This document shows positions 31,578 through 39,890 of a stretch of 41,320 nt of DNA, one piece after another (within the stretch, counting starts at the first letter, position 1; each line of letters opens with the position of its first letter). Made by a program: the position numbers and the translations under genes. Below the pieces are notes generated by a model. The model ran no database searches. It was not told the origin of the DNA and worked only from the letters and a program-made list of their open reading frames with translations. The stretch is from Acetobacteraceae bacterium. Its GTDB lineage: Bacteria; Pseudomonadota; Alphaproteobacteria; Acetobacterales; Acetobacteraceae. Location: contig JAMXLO010000067.1 in the NCBI GenBank assembly GCA_024280945.1, forward strand, positions 1-41,320, written 5' to 3'.

Positions 31578-32900
31578 TCAGCTTGAGCCTGAGAAGACGT
31601 GGCCATTCAACGACGCGGAATCCGTGACTCCGACAAACGTGATCTTGGTGTTATCAGCCAGAGTAATGGTTGTCGAGCCGTTGGCTACCGTCGCACCCGC
31701 GATAGCGGCACTCGCCGCAGAAGTTCCATAGTTGGCCAGGAACACGCTGTCGATGGCGCTGAAGTCGGTAATGACATGGTCGGCCAAAGGGCCGCCAAAC
31801 CCGGTATAGAAATAGAAACCATTCGCACCGCCATTCCCGACCAAGGTGTCGGATCCCTCTCCGCCGACAAACACATCTGAACCCGCGCCCCCCTTCAGCA
31901 CCACCTGACTGTTGGGAGTGGCCAATGCTCCTTCGAAGCGGTTGGCTGTTTGTGACAGGCTCGCGTCTATAGTCTCGTTTCCGGAACCGGCGCTGAAGGT
32001 CAAGCCACCTGAGGTCGTATTGACGTACGTCGTAGCCCCTCCCGCGCTGCCAAGTATTGACGTGAAACCACTGCCGCCAAAAACCGTCGCGCTTCCGGAT
32101 CCACCGAGAATGGTCGACGGGCCAGTGCCCCCGACGAAGCTCAGCGGCCCGGATCCACCCCGGATGAAGGAGCCGCCCGGTGCGGTTACCGCAGTGAAGC
32201 TTATTCCTGCCTCAATCGTGTCGCCCGCACCATTATCCAGCACCGACACGCCGGCGACGCCGCCCACGACTACATTCGAGCTGCCTGACAGGGTGACCGC
32301 AGAAGCACCGCCACCCCCGAATACCGTATCCGACACGCCCGAGACGACCGCTGTAAGCGCTCCGGCGCCACCGACCACCTCCGAGCCGATTCCTGAGACC
32401 GATGCGGTAAGCTTCCCCCCGCCACCAAGGACCGCCTCACCGTTGCCAGTCGCGTTGACGGTGGCAGCGCCGTCGCCGGCCGCGACCGTGTCGCCTGCGT
32501 TGGTGAGCGTGATGTCGCCGATAGCGTCGTCGCTCAGCGTGATGATTGCAGGGTCGATGATGGTATGAATCCCGGCACCGCCCATGATCGACAGGCTCGT
32601 GCTGCCGTGGATCGTGTCTGGTCCGGTGCTGTTATCGACCACAAATGAGTAGTTCGCACCCGATGGCACCGTCACGTCGCCAGTCGATCCCGGGACTATA
32701 ACGAGTTCGCCGATCTTCCCAGAATTGTTCACCGGAGCGCTGACTGAACCGGTAACGGTCTGAATGAACAGATCGTTCTGGCTGGCGGCGTTTGCCAGCG
32801 CATCAGCGATGCTTTTTGCGAGCGCGTTATTGAACGAATTGCTGAATGTCTGGGTTATCGTTGAGCCGTCTGGACCAGGAACGCTTACCGAACCCGACAT
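31578..32900 (-). CDS. RTX-type Gly-rich secreted protein (beta-strand repeat)
   Basis: A 440-residue protein, very rich in Gly, Ser, Ala, Val and Thr. The middle (about 120-350) is a string of short beta-strand repeats of the type GGxGxxTVxGGSG. RTX-like calcium-binding units appear at GGAGSDVFVGGEGSDTLVGNGG (near 362), and the C-terminus is a typical RTX end. There is no N-terminal signal peptide, so export by a type I system through a C-terminal signal is likely. It could be an adhesin or surface-layer-like protein. AAGGAG lies 6 nt before ATG 32900. The neighbouring glycan genes could modify it or share the surface; that link is inferred. No secretion genes are in the window. Confidence 0.85.
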   Translation of the reverse strand: MSGSVSVPGPDGSTITQTFSNSFNNALAKSIADALANAASQNDLFIQTVTGSVSAPVNNSGKIGELVIVPGSTGDVTVPSGANYSFVVDNSTGPDTIHGSTSLSIMGGAGIHTIIDPAIITLSDDAIGDITLTNAGDTVAAGDGAATVNATGNGEAVLGGGGKLTASVSGIGSEVVGGAGALTAVVSGVSDTVFGGGGASAVTLSGSSNVVVGGVAGVSVLDNGAGDTIEAGISFTAVTAPGGSFIRGGSGPLSFVGGTGPSTILGGSGSATVFGGSGFTSILGSAGGATTYVNTTSGGLTFSAGSGNETIDASLSQTANRFEGALATPNSQVVLKGGAGSDVFVGGEGSDTLVGNGGANGFYFYTGFGGPLADHVITDFSAIDSVFLANYGTSAASAAIAGATVANGSTTITLADNTKITFVGVTDSASLNGHVFSGSS

Positions 32901-33298
32901 GTTTTTCTCCTTATCGGCAGATCTGAAGCATCTGACGGTGACGTGACCCGAGTCACGATATCAGGGGTGGTCGGCGATTCCCCGCAGCGAGCTGCTATCC
33001 CGTAGACGGGTCTCAGTTTCATCCCCGTGACCTTGGCTCCACCGGCGCCTCTTTACCGCAAGCATCGATTGTATGCCAAACATTTCATGCGCGTAGCGCG
33101 CGATAGAAAACTGCCAACCGCTTGTTACTGAGAGGTTAATTGACGTTATGCTGGCGTTATAGAACCCGGGCTCGTCAGGCCCTCAGGGGTGCGGGACGCA
33201 ATGCACCGAAGGTATTGATGATCATTCGCAACGGCGTGTTGCCCTTCACCGTCAACGGATCGATCCGGGTGCCGAATCGATCCGGCAAGCGGACGTAG
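32901..33298. other. Gene-free stretch between crotonase and the RTX gene
   Basis: About 400 bp. It holds the RTX promoter side with a 16-bp palindrome, and otherwise no recognisable gene. The 33175-33298 part stays open on the minus strand (ending NTFGALRPAPLRA) but has no start of its own and no known domain; it may be a gene remnant. Confidence 0.5.
32942..32957 (-). promoter_or_regulatory. Perfect 16-bp palindrome upstream of the RTX gene
   Basis: CGTGAC, ccga, GTCACG forms a perfect 6-bp dyad with a 4-nt centre, 42 bp upstream of the RTX start codon. The symmetry and position suggest an operator for a dimeric regulator. The factor is unknown. Confidence 0.45.
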
Positions 33299-34078
33299 CT
33301 ATTGCGCCTTGAAGTTCGGCAACCGTCGGTCGGCCATCGCCTTGACGCCTTCGCGAAAGTCTTCGGTGTTGCGCAGCCAGTCCTGCTCCTCGTATTCGCG
33401 CTCGGTGGCCGCCGCAACAGCGTCGGCAAGACCCCGCCGCAGGGTCTCCCGAGTCGCGACGATCGCCAGCGGCGCCGACTGCGCAATCTCCGTTGCCAGT
33501 TCTGCCGCATGATGACGGACCTCGGACAGCGGCACACAGTAATCCGCCAGCCCGATCGCCAATGCCTGCTCGCCGGTGATCCGCCGCCCGGTATACATCA
33601 GCAACGATGCCTGCTGCGCGCCGATCAACCGCGGCAGCGTGGCGGTCAGGCCAAATCCCGGATGAAAGCCAAGGCGTGTGAAGTTCACCGAGAATCGCGC
33701 TTCCGGGCAGGTCACGCGAAAATCCGCCATCACCGCGAGGCCAACGCCAGCGCCCACCGCCGCGCCATGCACCGCGGCCACGATGGGCTTGCCGGTGCGC
33801 CACAACCGCTGTGCCTCCTTGTACAAGTGCCGTCCGCGCTTGGTGCCGCGCGCAACCCCATCCGGACCACGGCTGCCGAAATCCGCACCAGCGCAGAAAT
33901 GCTTGCCCTCGGCGCACAGCACGATCGCGCGCACCTCCGGCGAGCGGTCCCACATCTCGAGCACGTCGGCGATCTCTGCAACCATATCGGTGTCGACGAA
34001 GTTGTTCGGTCCGCGCCGGATCTCGATCGTGCCGATGATACCGGATTGCTCAATGCCGATGTGCTCGTAGCTCGCCAT
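33299..34078 (-). CDS. Enoyl-CoA hydratase/isomerase (crotonase) family protein
   Basis: 259 residues from ATG 34078 (CAGGGAA upstream; the longer in-frame start at 34114 is less likely). Crotonase fold: oxyanion loops HFCAGADFGS and GAAVGAGVGLAVMADF, then FSVNFTRLGFHPGFGLTATLPRLIG, and the C-terminal helix region ADRRLPNFKAQ. The family hydrates or isomerises acyl-CoA double bonds, and some members hydrolyse. It is divergent from the alpha/beta hydrolase gene with a 77-bp gap; the shared promoter region suggests it serves the same pathway. Confidence 0.9.
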   Translation of the reverse strand: MASYEHIGIEQSGIIGTIEIRRGPNNFVDTDMVAEIADVLEMWDRSPEVRAIVLCAEGKHFCAGADFGSRGPDGVARGTKRGRHLYKEAQRLWRTGKPIVAAVHGAAVGAGVGLAVMADFRVTCPEARFSVNFTRLGFHPGFGLTATLPRLIGAQQASLLMYTGRRITGEQALAIGLADYCVPLSEVRHHAAELATEIAQSAPLAIVATRETLRRGLADAVAAATEREYEEQDWLRNTEDFREGVKAMADRRLPNFKAQ

Positions 34079-34155
34079 GGTTCCCTGCCCCGCTCTTCCG
34101 CTGGAATGCGCCACATGCGACCTTACCCGGCAGTAGCAGCGGAGGAAACCGGTCC

Positions 34156-34917
34156 ATGGCGACGCTCGACCGCGACGGCGTAGCGATACACTACGAAGTG
34201 CATGGACGCGGCCCCGCCATCCTGCTGTCGCACGGCTACAGCGCGACCTGCCGGATGTGGGACGGGCAGATCGCTACGTTGCAGAACCGCTACCAGGTGA
34301 TCGTGTGGGACATGCGTGGCCATGGTCAAAGCGACTATCCCGACGATCCCGCTGCATATTCCGAGGCGGATACCGTCGAGGACATGGCCAACATTCTAGA
34401 CCTGTGCGGCGTTCAGCGCGCCGTTATCGGCGGGCTGTCACTTGGCGGCTACATGTCGCTCGCGTTCCATCGCCGTTATCCGGCGACGACGCGGGCTCTG
34501 ATGATCTTCGATACCGGTCCAGGCTTCCGCAACACTGATGCGCGCGAGGCGTGGAACCAACGGGCGCGGCAGCGTGCAGATGATCTCGAAGCGCGTGGAT
34601 TGGCGGCGCTGGGCAGCAGCAGCGAGGTGCGGATGAGTCAGCATCGTAATGCATCCGGACTTGCGCACGCAGCACGTGGCATGCTGACGCAGCGAGACGA
34701 TGCGGTGATCGCATCGCTGGATTCGATCACCGTTCCCAGCCTGGTGCTGGTCGGCAGCGATGACAAGAATTTTCTCGCGGCGACGGATTACATGGCGCGC
34801 AAGATTCCGGGCGCGCGCAAGGTGGTGATCGAAGGCGCGGGGCACGCTGCGAATCTGCACCAGCCGGCCGCCTTCAATCGTGCGATGGAGTCATTTGTTG
34901 GCGACCTGCCGGCATGA
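34156..34917 (+). CDS. Alpha/beta hydrolase
   Basis: 253 residues. The oxyanion region LSHGYSATCRMWDGQ is followed by the nucleophile elbow GGLSLGGYMS (Ser95), the Asp region VLVGSDDKNF and the His in EGAGHAANLHQP. It would hydrolyse an ester, lactone or thioester. GGAGGAA lies 8 nt before the ATG. It overlaps the acyl-CoA synthetase gene by 4 nt (ATGA), so the two are translationally coupled and likely act in the same pathway. Confidence 0.9.
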   Translation: MATLDRDGVAIHYEVHGRGPAILLSHGYSATCRMWDGQIATLQNRYQVIVWDMRGHGQSDYPDDPAAYSEADTVEDMANILDLCGVQRAVIGGLSLGGYMSLAFHRRYPATTRALMIFDTGPGFRNTDAREAWNQRARQRADDLEARGLAALGSSSEVRMSQHRNASGLAHAARGMLTQRDDAVIASLDSITVPSLVLVGSDDKNFLAATDYMARKIPGARKVVIEGAGHAANLHQPAAFNRAMESFVGDLPA

Positions 34918-37031
34918 ACCGGCATTCGCTGCAATCGTTCTTCTGGCCGCAATCGATCGCGGTGCTCGGCGCGTCGCCTGATCTGCACCGAATCCGTGGG
35001 CGATTGCTGCACCAGTTGCGCGAGAACGGCTATCCGGGCCGCATCCTGCCGATCAATCCGAGCTATCAGGACATTGCTGGCCTGCGCTGCTATGACTCGA
35101 TCGGCGCAGTCGGTGAGCCCGTTGACCTTGCGCTCGTCGCGATTCCCGCTGCAGGGGTCGCGCCGGCTCTGGAAGAATGCGCACGTGCCGGGGTGAAAAA
35201 CGCGCTGATCATCAGTTCGGGCTTCGCCGAGGAGGGCGGTGCCGCGCGGGACATGCAGGCGGCACTCGTCGAGGTGACGCAGCGGACCGGCATCCGCGCC
35301 TGCGGCCCGAACTGCGAGGGCTACTTCAACGCTCTCGGCAGGATCGCCACCACCTTCAGCCCCACTGTCGAAGTGAAGGAAGACGAGAGCCAAAACCTCG
35401 TGTCGCACCACCGTGTCGGTGTGATCGCGCAATCGGGCGGAATCGGCTTCGCGCTGTTCAACCGCGGCAAGGCCGCCGGGATCGGCTTTTCCTATGTGCT
35501 CTCCACCGGTAACGAAGCCGATCTGAATATGGCTGATTTTCTCGACTACATGGTCGAGGACACGAACACGCACGTGGTGATGCTGTTCTGCGAGGCGGTG
35601 CGCAACGGCCCGGCCTTTATCGCCGCCCTGGCGAAGGCGCGGCAACTGCGTAAGCCGGTCATCGCGATCAAGATCGGCCGCTCGGATGCTGGTTCGCGCG
35701 CATCAGCCTCGCACACCGCGTCGCTCTCCGGCTCCTATACCGCATATCACGCGGTATTCGAGCGCTACGGGGTCATCGAGGCAGAGGATCCCGATGAAGC
35801 GGTAGCAATCGCCGGTGTGCTGCTGACCTGTCCGTTGCCCAAAGGTCGACGCGCCGGCATCATCACACCGTCGGGAGGTGGCGGCGCCTGGATGGCCGAT
35901 ACCCTGTCACTGCACGGCCTGGTCGTGCCGCCACTGTCGGCGCAGACGCAGGAGTCGCTGCGTGCGGTGATGCCGTCCTACGGCGCTCCTGGCAACCCGG
36001 TCGACGTCACTGCACAGGGCTCCAACACCGGCCCGGCACTGATGACCGCTATGGAGACGCTGGCACAATCGGACGAGATCGATATGCTTGTGTTGATCGC
36101 GTCGCTGACGAGCGAAACGCGTGTGTCGCTCGAAGCCACCCGCGTGCGTGCGACGGCAGAGCGATGCGGCAAGCCGATGACAGTGTGGACGTACACTCTT
36201 CCCTCGGAATTTGGTCGCCGCAGCGCCGCAGGCTGTGGCCTGTTCGTGCACAGCGATCTGCGTAACGTGGGCTTGTCGATGAGCCGCCTGGCCGGCTACG
36301 CCGAGACCGTGGCGCGGCCATTGCCGCCATCGAACACCACGACAGTGGCGCCTCTACCCGGTGACCTGCCTGTCGTTCTCACCGAGCATCGCGCAAAGGC
36401 GCTGCTCGCACCGTTCGGCTTGCCGGAATCGCACGAGCGATTGGCGGGATCTGCAGCCGAAGCAACACAGGCCGCCGATACCTTGGGGTATCCCGTGGCG
36501 CTGAAGATCGCCTCGCCCGACATAGCGCATAAGACCGAGGCAGGTGGCGTCATCCTCGGCTTGCAAGATCAGCAGTCCGTCGTCGCAGCGTATGATCGCA
36601 TCATCGCGTCGGCGAAGCGCTACAGGTCGGACGCACGGATCGAAGGCGTGCTGGTGCAGAAGATGGCACCGCCCGGGCGCGAGCTGGTGATCGGCATGGT
36701 GAACGATCCGACCTTCGGTCCCATCATGATGGTAGGCCTCGGCGGTACGATGGTGGAGCTGATGGGTGACGTGGTGCATCGGCCGGCGCCGGTCGATGTG
36801 GCAGAGGCGGCCCACATGCTGCAAAGTCTGAAATCCGCCCCGCTGCTGAGCGGATTTCGTGGCTCTGCCCCGATCGATCTGACCCCTGCAGCCGAATTGA
36901 TCGCCAACCTGTCGCAGGCGGTGCTCGCGTATCGCGACCGTATCGCAGAAATGGAGCTCAACCCGGTGATCCTCCATGACGACGGCTCGGGGCTGACGAT
37001 CGCCGATGCGCTGATCACGTTTAAGGAATGA
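34914..37031 (+). CDS. ADP-forming acyl-CoA synthetase (fused alpha-beta)
   Basis: 705 residues, a fused NDP-forming acetate-CoA ligase type. An N-terminal CoA-binding domain (FFWPQSIAVLGASPD, INPSY) is followed by succinyl-CoA-ligase-like domains. RASASHTASLSGSY near residue 262 carries the candidate phospho-His. From about 486 an ATP-grasp beta part starts (LTEHRAKALLAPFGLPE), with VALKIASPDIAHKTEAGG and EGVLVQKMAPPGRELVIGMVNDPTFGP. It joins an organic acid to CoA at the cost of ATP to ADP + Pi. The substrate is not evident. ATGA overlaps on both sides bind it to the hydrolase and acyl-CoA dehydrogenase genes. Confidence 0.92.
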   Translation: MNRHSLQSFFWPQSIAVLGASPDLHRIRGRLLHQLRENGYPGRILPINPSYQDIAGLRCYDSIGAVGEPVDLALVAIPAAGVAPALEECARAGVKNALIISSGFAEEGGAARDMQAALVEVTQRTGIRACGPNCEGYFNALGRIATTFSPTVEVKEDESQNLVSHHRVGVIAQSGGIGFALFNRGKAAGIGFSYVLSTGNEADLNMADFLDYMVEDTNTHVVMLFCEAVRNGPAFIAALAKARQLRKPVIAIKIGRSDAGSRASASHTASLSGSYTAYHAVFERYGVIEAEDPDEAVAIAGVLLTCPLPKGRRAGIITPSGGGGAWMADTLSLHGLVVPPLSAQTQESLRAVMPSYGAPGNPVDVTAQGSNTGPALMTAMETLAQSDEIDMLVLIASLTSETRVSLEATRVRATAERCGKPMTVWTYTLPSEFGRRSAAGCGLFVHSDLRNVGLSMSRLAGYAETVARPLPPSNTTTVAPLPGDLPVVLTEHRAKALLAPFGLPESHERLAGSAAEATQAADTLGYPVALKIASPDIAHKTEAGGVILGLQDQQSVVAAYDRIIASAKRYRSDARIEGVLVQKMAPPGRELVIGMVNDPTFGPIMMVGLGGTMVELMGDVVHRPAPVDVAEAAHMLQSLKSAPLLSGFRGSAPIDLTPAAELIANLSQAVLAYRDRIAEMELNPVILHDDGSGLTIADALITFKE

Positions 37032-38200
37032 CGCCGACCATGTTCGAGCTCTCTGAAGAACATCGTATGCTGCAGGACCTGGTCGCGAAGTTTATCGACC
37101 GCGACGTCATGCCGTTGGAAAAGGCGGTGCTGGCGCGCGAAATGTCGGGGCAGAAATCCGCCCTGAGTGCCGAGGAAGAGGAAGTGCTGCTCGGCAAATG
37201 CCGCGAGCTCGGACTGTGGGGCCTCGACGTGCCGGAGGAATTCGGTGGCGCCAACCTCCCGACCGTCGCCTTGATTGGCGTCTACGAGGAGCAGGCGCGT
37301 ACTTGCGTGCCGTTCACCTTTCCGCCCGATAGCCCAAACCTGCACATGCTGATGGCAGTGTGCAATCCGGAACAGCGCAAGAAATACCTGGAGCCGTATG
37401 CACGCGGCGAAGCACAGTCCGCCATCGCCATCTCCGAACCTGGCGCCGGCGGCGATCCCGCCGGCATGATCACCCGCGCCGTGAAGAACGGTGATGACTG
37501 GGTGATCAACGGGCGCAAAATATGGGTCAGCCGTGTGCCGCAGGCCGACTTCGTCATCGTCATGGCGCGCACCGGCGAGGGCAAACGGCATGAGGGCGTC
37601 ACCGCCTTCATCGTCGAGCGAGGCACCAAGGGATTCAACATCGAGCGCGAAATCCCGATGCTGGGTGGCCAGCGCACCTATGAACTAACATTTGACGACT
37701 GTCGTATTCCCGGTAGTCAGCTGCTCGGCCAGGAAGGCAGAGGCTTCGCACCGATGCAGCTTCGCCTGACGGTGCGACGCCTGCAGATCGGCGCCTGGTG
37801 CATCGGCATGACGCGACGCGCGCTCGACATGATGATCGAGCATGCCAAGCAACGCGTCACCTTCGGCCAACGCCTTGCCGACCGGCAAGCGATTCAGTGG
37901 TGGATCGCTGAAGCCGCGATGAAGATCCATGCCTGCCGGCTCATGGTGTACGACGCCGCGGCGAAATCGGACGCTGGCAAGGACGTGCGTACAGAGGCGT
38001 CGATGGTGAAGCTGTACGGCACCGAGATGGCGACCGAGACGATCGATCATGCAATGCAGACATTTGGGGCGATGGGCGTGGCGAAGGAGTTGCCGCTACA
38101 GCTCATGGCGCAAAAAGTCCGCACGATGCGGGTTTACGAAGGCCCGTCCGAAGTGCACCGCATGGTGATCGCACGTCGGCTGCTGCAGGATCGGAGATAG
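37028..38200 (+). CDS. Acyl-CoA dehydrogenase
   Basis: 390 residues, FAD-dependent. Motifs: AIAISEPGAGGDPAGM (FAD/substrate loop), WVINGRKIWVSR, TFDDCRIPGSQLLGQEGRGF, GQRLADRQAIQWWIAEA, and the C-terminal RVYEGPSEVHRMVIARR, whose Glu in YEG is the usual catalytic-base position. It oxidises the alpha-beta bond of an acyl-CoA. ATG 37028 overlaps the upstream stop; ATG 37040 (MFELSEEHRML) is an alternative with AAGGA 12 nt upstream. Third gene of a coupled hydrolase-synthetase-dehydrogenase operon; the SDR follows after 3 nt. Confidence 0.93.
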   Translation: MTPTMFELSEEHRMLQDLVAKFIDRDVMPLEKAVLAREMSGQKSALSAEEEEVLLGKCRELGLWGLDVPEEFGGANLPTVALIGVYEEQARTCVPFTFPPDSPNLHMLMAVCNPEQRKKYLEPYARGEAQSAIAISEPGAGGDPAGMITRAVKNGDDWVINGRKIWVSRVPQADFVIVMARTGEGKRHEGVTAFIVERGTKGFNIEREIPMLGGQRTYELTFDDCRIPGSQLLGQEGRGFAPMQLRLTVRRLQIGAWCIGMTRRALDMMIEHAKQRVTFGQRLADRQAIQWWIAEAAMKIHACRLMVYDAAAKSDAGKDVRTEASMVKLYGTEMATETIDHAMQTFGAMGVAKELPLQLMAQKVRTMRVYEGPSEVHRMVIARRLLQDRR

Positions 38201-38203
38201 GAA

Positions 38204-39052
38204 ATGGGAAAGCTCGACGGCAAGGTGGCGATCGTCACCGGTGCAAGCCGCGGCATCGGCCAGGCGATCGCCGAATTGTTCGCCGAAGAAGGTGCGAAGG
38301 TGGTGTGCGCCGCGCGCACCTATAACGAAGGCGACCATCCGTTCCTCGAAGGTACGCTGAAGCGCACTGTTGAACTGATCCGCGCCAAAGGCGGCGAGGC
38401 GAAGGCGGTCGCCGCGAATGTGTCAGACGAGGAGTCATGCCTCGCGCTGGTGCAGTCGGCGCGCGACTACGGGCCCATCGATATCCTAGTGAACAACGCT
38501 GCCCTGACCTACTACCAGCCAATCACCGAGATGCAGACCAACCGCTGGTTCAGGGCCTTCGCAGTCGATGTGCACGGCCCCTTCATGCTGGCCAAAGAAG
38601 TGTTGAAGGACATGATCCCTCGGCGCAGCGGCGCCATCATCAATATCAGTTCGGGATCAGCGATCGGTCCGGGGCGCGGCCCGTACGCCGACAAGACCGT
38701 GCGCGGCGGCACAATGTACGGCGCGGTCAAAGCGGCGCTGGAGCGATTCACGCAAGGCCTGGCGCAGGAAGTCGCGCAATACGACGGGATCACTGTGGCT
38801 GCTGTATCGCCGTCGCAGATCGTGCCGACGCCGGGCACAGTGTATCATAAGTTGGTGTCCGGCATGGATGATACGCGCGGCGAGCCACCGACCATGATGG
38901 CGCGCGCTGCGTTGTTGTTGGCGAGCGAGCCGGCCGCGAAGGTCAACGGCCGCGTGACCTACAGCCAGCAGATCCTCAAGGAGTTCGGCTGGATCGATAA
39001 AGCCGTTGGTCGCGGCGTGGATAACCTCGGGTCGGGATACTCGCAGATTTGA
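38204..39052 (+). CDS. Short-chain dehydrogenase/reductase
   Basis: A 282-residue classical SDR. TGASRGIG at the N-terminus binds the cofactor, NNAALTYYQP follows, the catalytic Ser lies in NISSGSAIG, and Tyr/Lys in YGAVKAAL. About 20 extra residues (GPGRGPYADKTVRGG) lie between Ser and Tyr. AGGAA precedes ATG 38204. As the last gene of the operon it would oxidise a hydroxyacyl intermediate, fitting a beta-oxidation-like sequence with the crotonase and acyl-CoA dehydrogenase. Confidence 0.9.
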   Translation: MGKLDGKVAIVTGASRGIGQAIAELFAEEGAKVVCAARTYNEGDHPFLEGTLKRTVELIRAKGGEAKAVAANVSDEESCLALVQSARDYGPIDILVNNAALTYYQPITEMQTNRWFRAFAVDVHGPFMLAKEVLKDMIPRRSGAIINISSGSAIGPGRGPYADKTVRGGTMYGAVKAALERFTQGLAQEVAQYDGITVAAVSPSQIVPTPGTVYHKLVSGMDDTRGEPPTMMARAALLLASEPAAKVNGRVTYSQQILKEFGWIDKAVGRGVDNLGSGYSQI

Positions 39053-39211
39053 TTCCGGAACAGCTGACCCTCTCTTAGGGGCGCACGGGTCGGCCTCAAC
39101 CGCGGCGTAAATCTCATCACGCCATCGTTATGGCGCTCACCGCGGCGTGCATACTGTCCTCCGCAGCAGCAAACTATCTGTTTGCGCATTGCGCCTTGGG
39201 AGAGACTTCGC

Positions 39212-39352
39212 ATGCGCTTCATGTTGCTGCTGCCGCTCGTTCTCGTTGGCCTTGCCGGATGTATTCACGCGGAGACGACTGCGCCCCCGCCCCGTGCGTC
39301 GACCACTGTCGTGACCCCTGATCAGGGCCCCACTGTCGTCCGTACGCCGTAA
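39212..39352 (+). CDS. Very small lipoprotein, paralogue of the one at 22099-22278
   Basis: 46 residues. The signal peptide MRFMLLLPLVLVGLAGC ends in the lipobox GLAGC, giving Cys17 as the lipidated residue, the same length as in the paralogue. The mature part is Thr/Pro-rich (ETTAPPPRASTTVVTPDQ) and ends TVVRTP, matching the paralogue's VVRTP end. GGGAGAG (39198-39204) lies 7 nt before the ATG, a strong ribosome site. It is too short for usual gene calls but is well supported by the ribosome site, lipobox and paralogy. Function unknown. Confidence 0.8.
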   Translation: MRFMLLLPLVLVGLAGCIHAETTAPPPRASTTVVTPDQGPTVVRTP

Positions 39353-39465
39353 CACTATGACCTGGTCACACGCCCTCACAATCGATTGCCTCGCTGGGCG
39401 CGCCGGGCTTGAGCGGATCGCTTACTCGGCGCAAGGCCCCGCGTACCCAGAATTGGACATGCAAT

Positions 39466-39759
39466 TCAGCGGTCTGTATCCCCCTCCCGCAGATAGTCTT
39501 GTGCCGCCGCCGGATCGATCAGTGCGTGCACCTCGAAGCGCACCGGAATGATCTCCTGCCACTCGTTCAGCCTCCGGTGCAGTACCTCATTCGACGGCAC
39601 GTCGAACAGCACGACCGCACCCCGACCAACCCGGGCATAGACCGAGCGCACTTGGCCGCTTCTCTGCAGCGGAGCAATCCACTCCCAGTATCGACGGCGT
39701 GACCCCCGCACGGAACTTGGCGCCTCCGGGCGCGGTTCGCTGATCACCAGGAAGAGCAT
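39466..39759 (-). CDS. Muconolactone-isomerase-like small protein
   Basis: 97 residues from ATG 39759, preceded by GCGAGGTG; the frame extends upstream to 39867 but without conserved residues. MLFLVISEPRPE, RRRYWEWIAPLQRSGQVRSVYA and VVLFDVPSNEVLHRRLNEW followed by FEVHALID resemble the ferredoxin-like muconolactone delta-isomerase / YciI-like fold. Muconolactone isomerase acts in the beta-ketoadipate pathway; this may be a relative with another role. It is divergent from the CoA-transferase gene (131-bp gap). Confidence 0.65.
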   Translation of the reverse strand: MLFLVISEPRPEAPSSVRGSRRRYWEWIAPLQRSGQVRSVYARVGRGAVVLFDVPSNEVLHRRLNEWQEIIPVRFEVHALIDPAAAQDYLREGDTDR

Positions 39760-39890
39760 TGCCACCTCGCGAAATGCGTCAGTCCTGTCACCTACGGCGT
39801 TATGCGCACGAAGCCAACTCGTCCAAGGGGTGACGCACACCCGGCTTCGCGGTAGCCTTTCCGACACGCAGTGAAACGGAGGAAACGGCT

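Noticed and set aside
31912-32568. A 218-codon Pro-rich frame antisense to the RTX gene
   Set aside because: It is the complement of Gly-rich repeat codons (GGx gives CC-rich), has no ribosome site, and the RTX frame has a strong start and family motifs.
39099-39148. ACCGCGGCGT repeated at 39099 and 39139, flanking a small hairpin (39120-39135)
   Set aside because: Only 10 bp, GC-rich and in a short gap; chance is a sufficient explanation.
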